This document shows, piece after piece, positions 1 through 4,823 of a stretch of DNA of 7,105 nucleotides (its first letter is position 1; every line of letters begins with the position of its first letter). Both the position numbers and the translations under genes were made by a program. The DNA lies in NCBI GenBank assembly GCA_031396835.1, contig JANNLO010000281.1:1-7105 (forward strand). Direction: 5' to 3'. The notes beneath the pieces are model-generated. The model searched no databases. It was not told where the DNA came from and worked only from the letters and a program-made list of their open reading frames with translations. The stretch comes from Snowella sp031396835. GTDB taxonomy: Bacteria > Cyanobacteriota > Cyanobacteriia > Cyanobacteriales > Microcystaceae.

Positions 1-290
1 TGCCGACCGATCCAAACCGAATACTCCTTGCCGTCATCCCCAACAACTTTCCCTTTTTCTAAACCGTGAATAATTACCCCATCTTGAATATTAGTTTCAT
101 CACCAATATAAAAAGGCGTTCCTTCATCGGCTCGAATAGAAGTTCCAGCTGCTATCAATACTTTTGCCCCGACTTTCACATCCCCAACAAGGTTCGAGAA
201 AGAATGAACATAAGCAGTTTCATCAATTTGAGGTTCGGCTAAGTTTTTCGACCCAAGAGTCGGAGGAACCGCCGATGTGCGGGCTATCAT
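1..290 (-). CDS. ccmM: Carboxysome scaffold protein CcmM, N-terminal part (cut by window edge)
   Basis: Reading leftwards from the ATG at 288-290, 96 codons are open to the window edge. The protein begins MIARTSAVPPTLGSKNLAEP and continues into a left-handed beta-helix of the gamma-carbonic-anhydrase type (SIRADEGTPFYIG, then NIQDGVIIHGLE). Aligned to the archaeal enzyme Cam, the active-site positions Arg59, Asp61, Gln75, Asp76 and zinc ligand His81 correspond to R53, D55, Q69, D70 and H75 here, all kept. The other two zinc histidines and the RuBisCO-small-subunit-like repeats would lie beyond the edge. In the family, CcmM cross-links RuBisCO and binds shell and CcmN/CcaA inside the beta-carboxysome; some CcmM heads are active carbonic anhydrases and some are not, and the visible part cannot decide this. 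A strong Shine-Dalgarno (GGGAGGA, minus strand, 301-307) ten bases before the ATG supports the start. It is the fourth gene of the ccm operon. Confidence 0.95.
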   Translation of the reverse strand, partial: MIARTSAVPPTLGSKNLAEPQIDETAYVHSFSNLVGDVKVGAKVLIAAGTSIRADEGTPFYIGDETNIQDGVIIHGLEKGKVVGDDGKEYSVWIGR

Positions 291-347
291 TAAATTTTAT
301 TCCTCCCAATCAGTTATCGAGATTTAGTTTTAAACAACGTGTTTTGC

Positions 348-382
348 GTGATTGATTATTTGTTTAATAATTAATTAATCAC
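348..382 (-). promoter_or_regulatory. AT-rich intercistronic stem-loop between ccmL and ccmM
   Basis: An 11-bp inverted repeat (348-358 against 372-382) with one imperfect pair and a 13-base loop lies in the 105-bp gap between ccmL and ccmM. On the transcript strand no U-run follows it, so it is not a classical intrinsic terminator. It could be an mRNA processing or stability element. The stem is almost purely A-T apart from two G-C pairs near its base, so it is weak and may be chance. Confidence 0.35.
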
Positions 383-395
383 TCATCAACTAAAT

Positions 396-701
396 CTAAG
401 AGCGATATTCGTCTTTTTTGCTATACAGAGAACGGTTGTCAATAGTGACAGTATCAATAATGCCCACGACCATCGCATCTAGAGGACGATCTTCATTTCC
501 ACTATCTTTGCGAGCCGCACTCCCTCTGGTCACTAAAACCCATTCATTAACACCCGCTCCAACAATGTCGCCTGCAACTTCATAACTAGGAAGTAATTGA
601 CCTTGAGCATCAATTAATTGGAGGATAACGAGTTTAACACCAGTGAGACTGCGGGTTTTATGGTTACTTACCACGGTGCCAAGCACTTTGGCAATTTGCA
701 T
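396..701 (-). CDS. ccmL: Carboxysome shell vertex protein CcmL (EutN/CcmL family)
   Basis: The 101-residue product is the usual length for CcmL. It starts MQIAKVLGTVVSNHKTRSLTG and carries the family core LPSYEVAGDIVGAGVNEWVLV followed by TRGSAAR. Family members form pentamers that cap the twelve vertices of the icosahedral carboxysome shell. It is a single-domain OB-fold-like protein with no signal peptide or membrane segment. The gene starts 20 bp after the ccmK1 stop, so the two are surely co-transcribed. Its ribosome binding site is weak (AGGCG, minus strand, 716-720, 14 bases away), which fits a protein needed in only 60 copies per shell and suggests partial dependence on ccmK1 translation. 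The next gene is ccmM, 105 bp downstream. Confidence 0.97.
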   Translation of the reverse strand: MQIAKVLGTVVSNHKTRSLTGVKLVILQLIDAQGQLLPSYEVAGDIVGAGVNEWVLVTRGSAARKDSGNEDRPLDAMVVGIIDTVTIDNRSLYSKKDEYRS

Positions 702-721
702 AATATTTTGTTAATCGCCTC

Positions 722-1060
722 TTAAATCCGTCTTAAGGGCTGAGGATTGACACTTTCACGGAATTGTTCAACAGCTTCGGTATAACGAATTGGCAGAACA
801 TATTCTAAGTTTTCGTGAGGACGGGCAATAATGTGGGTAGAAATGACTTCACCACCATTAACTCGTCGAGCATTTTCAGTTCCAGCACTGACAGAAGCCT
901 GAACTTCAGAAACGTCTCCACGCACAATTACGGTGACACGACCGCTTCCAATTTTTTCGTAACCGACTAAGGTTACCCGTGCCGCTTTGACCATTGCATC
1001 CGCCGCTTCAACGACAGCAGGAAAACCGAGGGTTTCCACCATTCCAACAGCAATTGACAT
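722..1060 (-). CDS. ccmK1: Carboxysome shell hexamer protein CcmK1 (BMC domain)
   Basis: A single bacterial-microcompartment domain of 112 residues that forms cyclic hexamers tiling the facets of the beta-carboxysome. The central pore loop KIGSG is at residues 36-40, and the typical stretch ARPHENLEYVLPIRYTE is at 79-95. The first 60 residues are identical to those of the neighbouring CcmK2; the first 101 differ at only seven positions (61, 63, 64, 65, 71, 73, 96). The C-terminal tail is longer than in the neighbour and ends in basic residues (NPQPLRRI). The name K1 rests on this longer tail and on being second in the operon, the arrangement known from Synechocystis 6803. A good Shine-Dalgarno (AGGAGAG, minus strand, 1071-1077) stands ten bases before the ATG. 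The gene lies 114 bp after ccmK2 and 20 bp before ccmL. Confidence 0.96.
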   Translation of the reverse strand: MSIAVGMVETLGFPAVVEAADAMVKAARVTLVGYEKIGSGRVTVIVRGDVSEVQASVSAGTENARRVNGGEVISTHIIARPHENLEYVLPIRYTEAVEQFRESVNPQPLRRI

Positions 1061-1116
1061 AAGATTAATGCTCTCCTAAAGATATAAATTTTTGCTTTTT
1101 TGTTCAGTTATAAATC

Positions 1117-1156
1117 TCAGTGATCAATTAAGTTTTTTTGTAAAATTGACTACTGA
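1117..1156 (-). promoter_or_regulatory. Imperfect intercistronic stem-loop between ccmK2 and ccmK1
   Basis: The arms 1117-1129 and 1144-1156 are inverted repeats of 13 bases, interrupted only at two adjacent positions (1122-1123 against 1150-1151), around a 14-base loop. On the transcript (minus) strand the stem is followed by an A-rich run, not a U-run, so it is not a standard terminator. Placed right after the ccmK2 stop, it could protect the ccmK2 message or mark an RNase cut, giving more K2 than downstream products. The structure is seen; the function is inferred. Confidence 0.45.
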
Positions 1157-1174
1157 TTATTCAGGCTGAAAGAT

Positions 1175-1486
1175 TTAATATGCTCGGAATTGTTCGACTT
1201 CTTCGGTATAACGAATCGGTAGAACATATTCCAGATTTTCGTGGGGACGAGCGATGATGTGGGTAGAAAGTACCTGACCGCCATTAACTCGATTAACAGA
1301 TTCAATTCCCGCAGAAACAGAAGCTTGAACTTCAGAAACATCTCCGCGAACAATTACGGTGACACGACCGCTTCCAATTTTTTCATAACCAACTAGGGTT
1401 ACTCGTGCCGCTTTAACCATTGCGTCTGCTGCTTCGACGACAGCTGGGAAACCTAATGTTTCTACCATTCCTACTGCAATTGACAT
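1175..1486 (-). CDS. ccmK2: Carboxysome shell hexamer protein CcmK2 (BMC domain)
   Basis: First gene of the operon and the likely major facet protein. The 103-residue product is one BMC domain: MSIAVGMVETLGFPAVVEAA at the N-terminus, pore loop KIGSG at 36-40, RVNGGQVLSTHIIARPHENL at 66-85, and a very short tail ending EQFRAY. The length of 103 and the first position match CcmK2 of Synechocystis 6803, whereas the longer neighbour fits CcmK1. Hexamers of this family assemble into sheets whose positively lined pores are thought to pass bicarbonate and RuBP. A good Shine-Dalgarno (AAGGA, minus strand, 1495-1499) sits eight bases before the ATG. At DNA level the gene differs from ccmK1 by many synonymous changes, so the protein identity reflects selection rather than a very recent copy, except for one 35-nt identical block (1350-1384). 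Confidence 0.96.
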   Translation of the reverse strand: MSIAVGMVETLGFPAVVEAADAMVKAARVTLVGYEKIGSGRVTVIVRGDVSEVQASVSAGIESVNRVNGGQVLSTHIIARPHENLEYVLPIRYTEEVEQFRAY

Positions 1487-1523
1487 AATTTACATCCTTG
1501 CTTAAATTTAAGCCAGACTAAAG

Positions 1524-1529
1524 AGTATA
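1524..1529 (-). promoter_or_regulatory. Candidate -10 box of the ccm operon
   Basis: On the minus strand the hexamer TATACT lies 37 bases upstream of the ccmK2 ATG and would give a leader of about 30 bases with the Shine-Dalgarno inside it. No good -35 hexamer stands 16-18 bases further up, so this is a weak prediction. An upstream start with a longer leader cannot be excluded. Confidence 0.3.
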
Positions 1530-1560
1530 TTTTTTAGATTTCACCCCAATTAGTGGGATG

Positions 1561-1720
1561 AGTTCAGTTCTCCACTGTTTTAGAATTCAGGGACGGATAA
1601 GGTCTTGACTGACGCCAAAAACATAGCTCGAACCCAAGGGACTCAAGCGGGAAAATTTTGACGAGGGAGGCTAAATTTATTCACCCTAACAAAAGCATAG
1701 GAAACTTTGGCCCCTTTGAC
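1561..1720. other. Unassigned stretch upstream of the ccm operon
   Basis: No reading frame of note is seen on either strand; the longest in-frame ATG peptide on the ccm strand near here is 14 codons. The base composition is more mixed than the AT-rich spacers elsewhere in the window. It lies between the ccm promoter region and the end of the element relic, and may hold upstream control sites of the ccm operon or flanking debris of the insertion. I recognise no named RNA in it. Confidence 0.4.
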
Positions 1721-1730
1721 AATTTGACAC

Positions 1731-1752
1731 TCCACTCCCTAAAGGGCTAGGA
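1731..1752 (-). repeat. Left-hand terminal hairpin of the relic element (right-end type)
   Basis: The arms CCC (1737-1739) and GGG (1744-1746), with outer arms TCC (1731-1733) and GGA (1750-1752), form a short imperfect palindrome with a three-base mismatched middle. The flanking motif GAATCC and the following GAGTGTCAA on the minus strand are typical of IS200/IS605 right ends. The mismatches suggest decay. Confidence 0.45.
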
Positions 1753-1915
1753 TTCTTGGGCTGAATCTTGCCTCTACCAGCAATGCTAGTTTTGGTCTTA
1801 CAGTCTCATGTCTAGTCCGACTACACCTTTTACAGCAAGCACTCTGGTGGACTACTCCCCAAGCGTAAATTTGCGCGTGTCCCGCGCTATTTTATTTCTT
1901 TTATCTCCCACCTAT
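1740..1915 (-). ncRNA. Putative omega-RNA (reRNA)-like block of the TnpB element
   Basis: On the minus strand this stretch leads into the element's right end, where the guide RNA of TnpB elements is normally encoded. Visible structure includes a perfect 5-bp hairpin GCGCG/CGCGC with a five-base loop (1873-1887), and the stem TAGTCC (1813-1818) with GGACTA (1849-1854) enclosing CACC/GGTG (1824-1827 with 1846-1849; the stems compete for position 1849). The alternative pairing TAGT/ACTA inside 1813-1823 suggests a pseudoknot or switch. The sequence around 1791-1825 looks familiar as a conserved segment beside cyanobacterial tnpB genes. Without a nearby tnpB any guide would need a TnpB acting in trans. 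Identity as an RNA gene is inferred from position and structure only. Confidence 0.35.
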
Positions 1916-1950
1916 GCCATATTTTTTTAGAGGGCAGTGAGGTATTGGGG

Positions 1951-1966
1951 CAATCCATTGGGATTG
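1951..1966. repeat. Perfect 6-bp hairpin inside the relic element
   Basis: CAATCC (1951-1956) and GGATTG (1961-1966) form a perfect stem with a four-base loop. It sits between the RNA-like block and the right-hand hairpin of the relic. No function is recognised. Confidence 0.4.
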
Positions 1967-2050
1967 GTGACACTAGCCTTTGTGCAACGGTCAGTTCGCG
2001 TGCCACGACTACACATCTGATTTTCCGCTTATTTTTGATAGTATCAGAAA

Positions 2051-2078
2051 GCCGTCTTAAAGGACGGGGTTTTTACCC
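2051..2078. repeat. Right-hand terminal hairpin of the relic element
   Basis: The stem CCGTC (2052-2056) with GACGG (2063-2067) is followed by GGGT (2067-2070) and ACCC (2075-2078), which can form a second, competing stem around a short T-run. Paired hairpins ending in GGGGTTTT(T/A)ACCC are a usual end of IS200/IS605-type elements. In the plus direction the first stem plus the T-run could also act as a terminator, protecting the pentapeptide gene from read-through. Confidence 0.5.
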
Positions 2079-2094
2079 AATTTTCCGATAAAAG

Positions 2095-2479
2095 ATCATG
2101 ATATTTTTTAATTTGATGGTTAATTAAAGTTAATCATTGCTCTTGAGTCTTGATGAAATATGAAAAATAGGCATTTCGAGATTGCCTAGATTTAGATTTG
2201 AGAAGGCTTTTATGCTGACAGGGCAAGCTCTATAGGCTTTTTTAAAGTTATGAATTATTGATTTGATTTTAATAAATAGAGTGGTTTATTGTGATTTCTG
2301 GGGATGAAATTTTTAATTCTTTTTTTTAGCTCGTTCGATATAAATAATAGGTAGAAATACTTGTTTCTTTGAGTAGATATTTTCCCTGATTGTGGATCTG
2401 AAAAATTCACTGCTTAGATTTGTGGGCGCGAGAACAAAATTGCGATACGATTACAGACTATAAATTATTATTCTGAATA
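2095..2479. other. AT-rich spacer upstream of the pentapeptide gene
   Basis: No gene is seen here. A small inverted repeat TAGGCA/TGCCTA (2168-2173 with 2183-2188, nine-base loop) is present. Close to the next gene, TATAAAT at 2459-2465 resembles a -10 box, but only about eight bases would remain as leader and no -35 box fits at the right distance. The promoter of the pentapeptide gene therefore remains unplaced. Confidence 0.45.
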
Positions 2480-3739
2480 ATGCTTCCTGATCTTGATGGT
2501 CTAAAAGATTCGTTTGATAATCAGCTAAATCAGCTTAAAAAAATTCCTCGGCCAGTAACGATTGGCTTAATCTGTGTCTTTGGCGTTGTTTTATTGGGGC
2601 GAATATTACCACCGATATTATGGCCTGGTGGAATTGGCATCGGAAAGGATAGCCCTGTTTCGACCAAAACAATTGAAAAAGATGCACAAGGTAAGACGGT
2701 TAAAACGATAGAAACTATTAAATATGATGATGGAAAAACTCTCTGGGACTGGGGAAGTCTGTTAGGAGTACCGTTAGGAGTACCTTTATTATTAGCAATT
2801 CTGGGATATGTTTTACAAGAACAGCAGCGAAAAATTGCAGATAATGAGACCAAGGAAGAAGTTTTACAAACTTACTTTGATCGATTATCAGTGCTGTTAA
2901 TTGATAAGAACTTAATCGCACTTTCTAATAAATCTAATTTACCTAAAATTACGTCTATTCCACTTTCTAATAAGTCTCAATCATCTACAATTACGCCTGA
3001 AGAACAAGAACTTTTGGATTCGTCACTGGATGTAATTCGAGCTAGAACGCTATCTATTTTAAGAAGGTTTGAAAACGATGCGGAACGTAAAACCAGTGTT
3101 ATTAAATTTTTAATTGAAACTGAGATTGTTGGTAAATCTAAGCTTGATCTCTCAGGGGCTGATCTTTCAGGGGCGAACCTCTCTGGAGCTAATCTTTCTG
3201 GAGCCAAACTTCATGGGGCGAACTTCTCAGGAGCTAATCTTTCAGGGGTTAACTTTCGTGGGGCTGACCTTGTTAACGCTTTTCTTTCTGGTGCTTTCCT
3301 CTCTGATGCCAATCTGTCTGAAGCTAAACTTTCTGGGGCTAACCTCAATGAGGCTTTCCTCTTTCACGCTAACCTCTCTGGGGCTAACCTCGATATTACT
3401 AGCTTTATTGGGGCTAACCTCTGTGTAGCCGACCTTTCTGCGGCTAATCTGCGTGAGGCTAACCTATCTGAAGCTAAACTCTATGGTGCGAACCTTCGTC
3501 AGGCTGACCTTCGTTTTGCTAAACTTTCTAACGCTGATTTCTCTAAGCTTGACTTCTATTTTCCTAACGTCACTTTCAGGGGCATTTCTGAGGCTATTCT
3601 CTCTTATCAGGGACTCACTAAAGCTAACATCGAAGATATTAAATGGGATTCAGGGACTGTATGGCCTGATAAAAGCCAATTTGATAATGCAATAAATATC
3701 CCAGAAGATCTAAAAAAAGAGCTTGGTATTACTCCATGA
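2480..3739 (+). CDS. Membrane-anchored pentapeptide-repeat protein
   Basis: The 419-residue product has four parts. Residues 1-25 are polar. Two hydrophobic helices (about 25-48 and 92-112) flank a loop of about 43 residues rich in Lys/Thr/Asp. A helical region follows at 113-220, with a charged stretch ending in RRFENDAERKTSVIKFLIET (195-214). A run of A(D/N)LSG-type pentapeptides (221-355) comprises about 27 repeats, enough for nearly seven coils of a right-handed quadrilateral beta-helix. The C-terminal tail SGTVWPDKSQFDNAINIPED (391-410) is a typical cap of cyanobacterial pentapeptide proteins. The repeat DNA keeps a 15-bp period, with GGGGCTAACCTC at 3335, 3380 and 3410. A perfect 12-bp tandem duplication (2761-2784) encodes LGVPLGVP at the second helix. 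No Shine-Dalgarno precedes the ATG. The role is unknown; membrane binding with a cytoplasmic or lumenal beta-helix scaffold is inferred. Confidence 0.85.
   Translation: MLPDLDGLKDSFDNQLNQLKKIPRPVTIGLICVFGVVLLGRILPPILWPGGIGIGKDSPVSTKTIEKDAQGKTVKTIETIKYDDGKTLWDWGSLLGVPLGVPLLLAILGYVLQEQQRKIADNETKEEVLQTYFDRLSVLLIDKNLIALSNKSNLPKITSIPLSNKSQSSTITPEEQELLDSSLDVIRARTLSILRRFENDAERKTSVIKFLIETEIVGKSKLDLSGADLSGANLSGANLSGAKLHGANFSGANLSGVNFRGADLVNAFLSGAFLSDANLSEAKLSGANLNEAFLFHANLSGANLDITSFIGANLCVADLSAANLREANLSEAKLYGANLRQADLRFAKLSNADFSKLDFYFPNVTFRGISEAILSYQGLTKANIEDIKWDSGTVWPDKSQFDNAINIPEDLKKELGITP
2761..2784 (+). repeat. Perfect 12-bp tandem duplication
   Basis: Two adjacent copies of GTTAGGAGTACC, in frame within the pentapeptide gene, encode LGVP twice at the start of the second membrane helix. 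The lack of any difference suggests a recent slippage event. Confidence 0.9.
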
Positions 3740-3840
3740 TCATTACTGAACTTCAAGGCATTGAACAAAAACAACGAATCCTTAGTCGCTTTGTGGAAAT
3801 GCGATCGCTTTGGCTGAGGGCGATCGGGGAAAATCTGTAA
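3736..3840 (+). CDS. Small 34-residue ORF overlapping the pentapeptide gene by ATGA
   Basis: The ATG at 3736-3738 overlaps the TGA stop of the pentapeptide gene (3737-3739), the arrangement typical of translational coupling. The peptide begins MIITELQGIEQKQRILSRF and ends LWLRAIGENL. The first twenty residues read like a genuine amphipathic helix, whereas the second half runs through a HIP1 octamer (3801-3808) and a related GGCGATCGGGG, sequences common in cyanobacterial spacers. No own Shine-Dalgarno is clear. It is either a real small protein coupled to its neighbour or the first codons of a gene whose body was lost. I recognise no family, and chance is possible. Confidence 0.3.
   Translation: MIITELQGIEQKQRILSRFVEMRSLWLRAIGENL
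3801..3808. repeat. HIP1 octamer
   Basis: A perfect copy of GCGATCGC, the highly iterated palindrome of many cyanobacterial genomes. It lies in the small ORF after the pentapeptide gene. GGCGATCGGGG follows close by. Confidence 0.9.
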
Positions 3841-3957
3841 TGAACCCACTATAATGGACAAACTTCCGAACATAGCCTGCGTTATTTTACCCATTGACAA
3901 AAATGTATCCTAATCATTGAGGAGTTTGATCGAAAATCCATCCCAAGAACCGTCATT
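3841..3957 (+). promoter_or_regulatory. Spacer upstream of ado with a perfect TATAAT
   Basis: TATAAT at 3850-3855 is a perfect -10 hexamer but lacks a recognisable -35 box at 17 bases. TTGACA at 3894-3899 is a perfect -35 hexamer but has no fitting -10 box. Neither alone makes a convincing sigma-70 promoter. The stretch contains no gene. Confidence 0.25.
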
Positions 3958-3987
3958 TTGCACTAGAGTAGTACCTATTATTATAAA
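3958..3987 (+). promoter_or_regulatory. Candidate ado promoter
   Basis: TTGCAC (3958-3963) and TATAAA (3982-3987) are separated by 18 bases, an acceptable spacing for a housekeeping sigma factor. Transcription would start near 3994 and give a leader of about 55 bases that includes the ado Shine-Dalgarno. Confidence 0.4.
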
Positions 3988-4031
3988 TAATGGTCGAGAA
4001 TTACTTCGCCATAATCAATCTGTTAAATGTT

Positions 4032-4036
4032 AGGAG
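4032..4036 (+). promoter_or_regulatory. Ribosome binding site of ado
   Basis: AGGAG stands twelve bases before the ATG at 4049. It supports this start, which also matches the length of known ADO proteins. Confidence 0.7.
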
Positions 4037-4048
4037 ATAATCCCGCTT

Positions 4049-4744
4049 ATGCAAGAGCTTGCTGTACGCTCACAATTTGACTATGCCAGTGAAACCTATA
4101 AAGATGCTTACAGTCGCATTAATGCCATTGTTATTGAAGGAGAGCAGGAAGCCCACGACAATTATTTGCAAATGTCAGAAATTCTTCCCAATGACAAGCA
4201 GGAGCTAATTCGTCTAGCTAAAATGGAAAATCGTCACAGAGCAGGCTTTCAATCTTGTGCAAAAAATTTGAATGTTACTCCCGATATGCCGTATGCTCAA
4301 GTTTTTTTTGCTGGTTTACACGGTAATTTTCAGAAAGCTTATGCTGAAGAGAAAGTTGTTACTTGCCTTTTGATTCAGTCTCTGATTATCGAAGCTTTTG
4401 CGATCGCGGCCTACAATATTTATATTCCTGTAGCAGACCCATTTGCTCGAAAAATTACCGAAGGTGTTGTTAAAGATGAATACTTACACCTCAATTACGG
4501 CGAAGAATGGTTAAAAGCAAATTTTGAAACTGCTAAAGCTGAATTAGAAGCCGCTAACAAGGAAAATTTACCCATCGTCTGGAGAATGCTCAACCAAGTT
4601 GAAAATGATGCCAAAAAATTAGGCATGGAAAAAGAAGCTTTGATCGAAGATTTTATGATTAGTTACGGCGAAGCACTCAGTAATATTGGTTTTACCACCC
4701 GTGACATCATGCGAATGTCTGCTTACGGACTGGCAAACATTTAA
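4049..4744 (+). CDS. ado: Aldehyde-deformylating oxygenase (alkane synthase)
   Basis: A ferritin-like di-iron enzyme of 231 residues, the length of the Synechococcus elongatus 7942 protein. It splits fatty aldehydes with O2 and external electrons (ferredoxin/NADPH) into a C(n-1) alkane or alkene plus formate. All six metal ligands are present at the same positions as in S. elongatus: E32, E60, H63, E115, E144 and H147. They lie within IVIEGEQEA, LAKMENRH, LIIEAFAIAAYN and VVKDEYLHLNYGEEW. The C-terminus IGFTTRDIMRMSAYGLANI is typical. There is no signal or membrane segment; the enzyme acts on substrate handed over by AAR. A HIP1 octamer lies inside the gene (4400-4407). A strong Shine-Dalgarno and the candidate promoter at 3958 lie upstream, and a terminator-like hairpin follows before aar. 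Confidence 0.98.
   Translation: MQELAVRSQFDYASETYKDAYSRINAIVIEGEQEAHDNYLQMSEILPNDKQELIRLAKMENRHRAGFQSCAKNLNVTPDMPYAQVFFAGLHGNFQKAYAEEKVVTCLLIQSLIIEAFAIAAYNIYIPVADPFARKITEGVVKDEYLHLNYGEEWLKANFETAKAELEAANKENLPIVWRMLNQVENDAKKLGMEKEALIEDFMISYGEALSNIGFTTRDIMRMSAYGLANI
4400..4407. repeat. HIP1 octamer inside ado
   Basis: A perfect GCGATCGC within the coding region, at the codons for FAIAAY just after ligand E115. Confidence 0.9.
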
Positions 4745-4790
4745 TTAACTGTTCAGCTAGGAATATTTTCTTCAAAAGTTCATCGCAAAA

Positions 4791-4823
4791 AGCTGAGGCC
4801 TGCTCCTGCGGGCTTTATTTATT
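4791..4823 (+). terminator. Intrinsic-terminator-like hairpin between ado and aar
   Basis: The stem GCCTGC (4798-4803) pairs with GCGGGC (4808-4813), including one G-U pair, around the loop TCCT. It is extended by A-T and G-U pairs and followed by TTTATTTATTTT. A second possible pairing TCAGCT/AGCTGA (4753-4758 with 4791-4796) could compete with it. The U-tract is interrupted by A, so termination may be partial, leaving some ado-aar read-through. Confidence 0.65.

Larger units (their letters stand above)
1721..2084 (-). mobile_element. Coding-less relic of a TnpB-type IS200/IS605 element
   Basis: The segment is bounded by two different subterminal hairpins of the kind that end IS200/IS605-IS1341 elements in cyanobacteria. 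At the left, read on the minus strand, GCCCAAGAATCC is followed by a hairpin (1731-1752) and then GAGTGTCAA, which I recognise as a common right end downstream of tnpB. At the right (2051-2078) is the stem CCGTC/GACGG followed by GGGGTTTTTACCC, matching the usual opposite end. Between them no TnpB protein can be read in any frame: every frame is broken by stops. The region has further stems (1813-1854, 1873-1887, 1951-1966). I infer that tnpB was lost by internal deletion, leaving the ends and the RNA-coding part. The recognition comes from memory of similar ends, not a search, and exact borders are uncertain. Confidence 0.5.

Noticed and set aside
164..355. 63-codon plus-strand ORF
   Set aside because: It runs antisense to the well-supported ccmM start and into the ccmL/ccmM gap; it has no recognisable domain and is a shadow frame.
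1150..1353. 67-codon minus-strand ORF over ccmK2
   Set aside because: It is an out-of-frame reading of ccmK2; even the fragment FLPTSSLVPTKIWNMFYRFV is a frame-shifted version of the ccmK2 sequence.
722..1486. Very recent duplication of ccmK
   Set aside because: The proteins are nearly identical but the genes carry many synonymous differences, and the K2-K1 pair is the normal arrangement in beta-cyanobacteria.
1951..2040. Possible remnant of TnpB coding sequence within the relic element
   Set aside because: All minus-strand frames were read; stops interrupt them and no TnpB motif, zinc-finger cysteines or RuvC residues could be seen.
2440..2465. Promoter TTGCGA/TATAAAT for the pentapeptide gene
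   Set aside because: The spacing of 13 bases is too short for a sigma-70 promoter and the leader would be only about eight bases.
2530..2921. Minus-strand ORFs of 107 and 67 codons
   Set aside because: They are antisense to the N-terminal half of the pentapeptide gene, with no ribosome binding site or family features.
3114..3695. Leu-rich plus-strand ORFs of 104 and 80 codons
   Set aside because: These are other-frame translations of the 15-bp pentapeptide repeats; their regular Leu/Thr patterns only mirror that period.
3607..3900. 97-codon minus-strand ORF
   Set aside because: It mostly covers the end of the pentapeptide gene and HIP1-bearing spacer in antisense, with no recognisable protein features.
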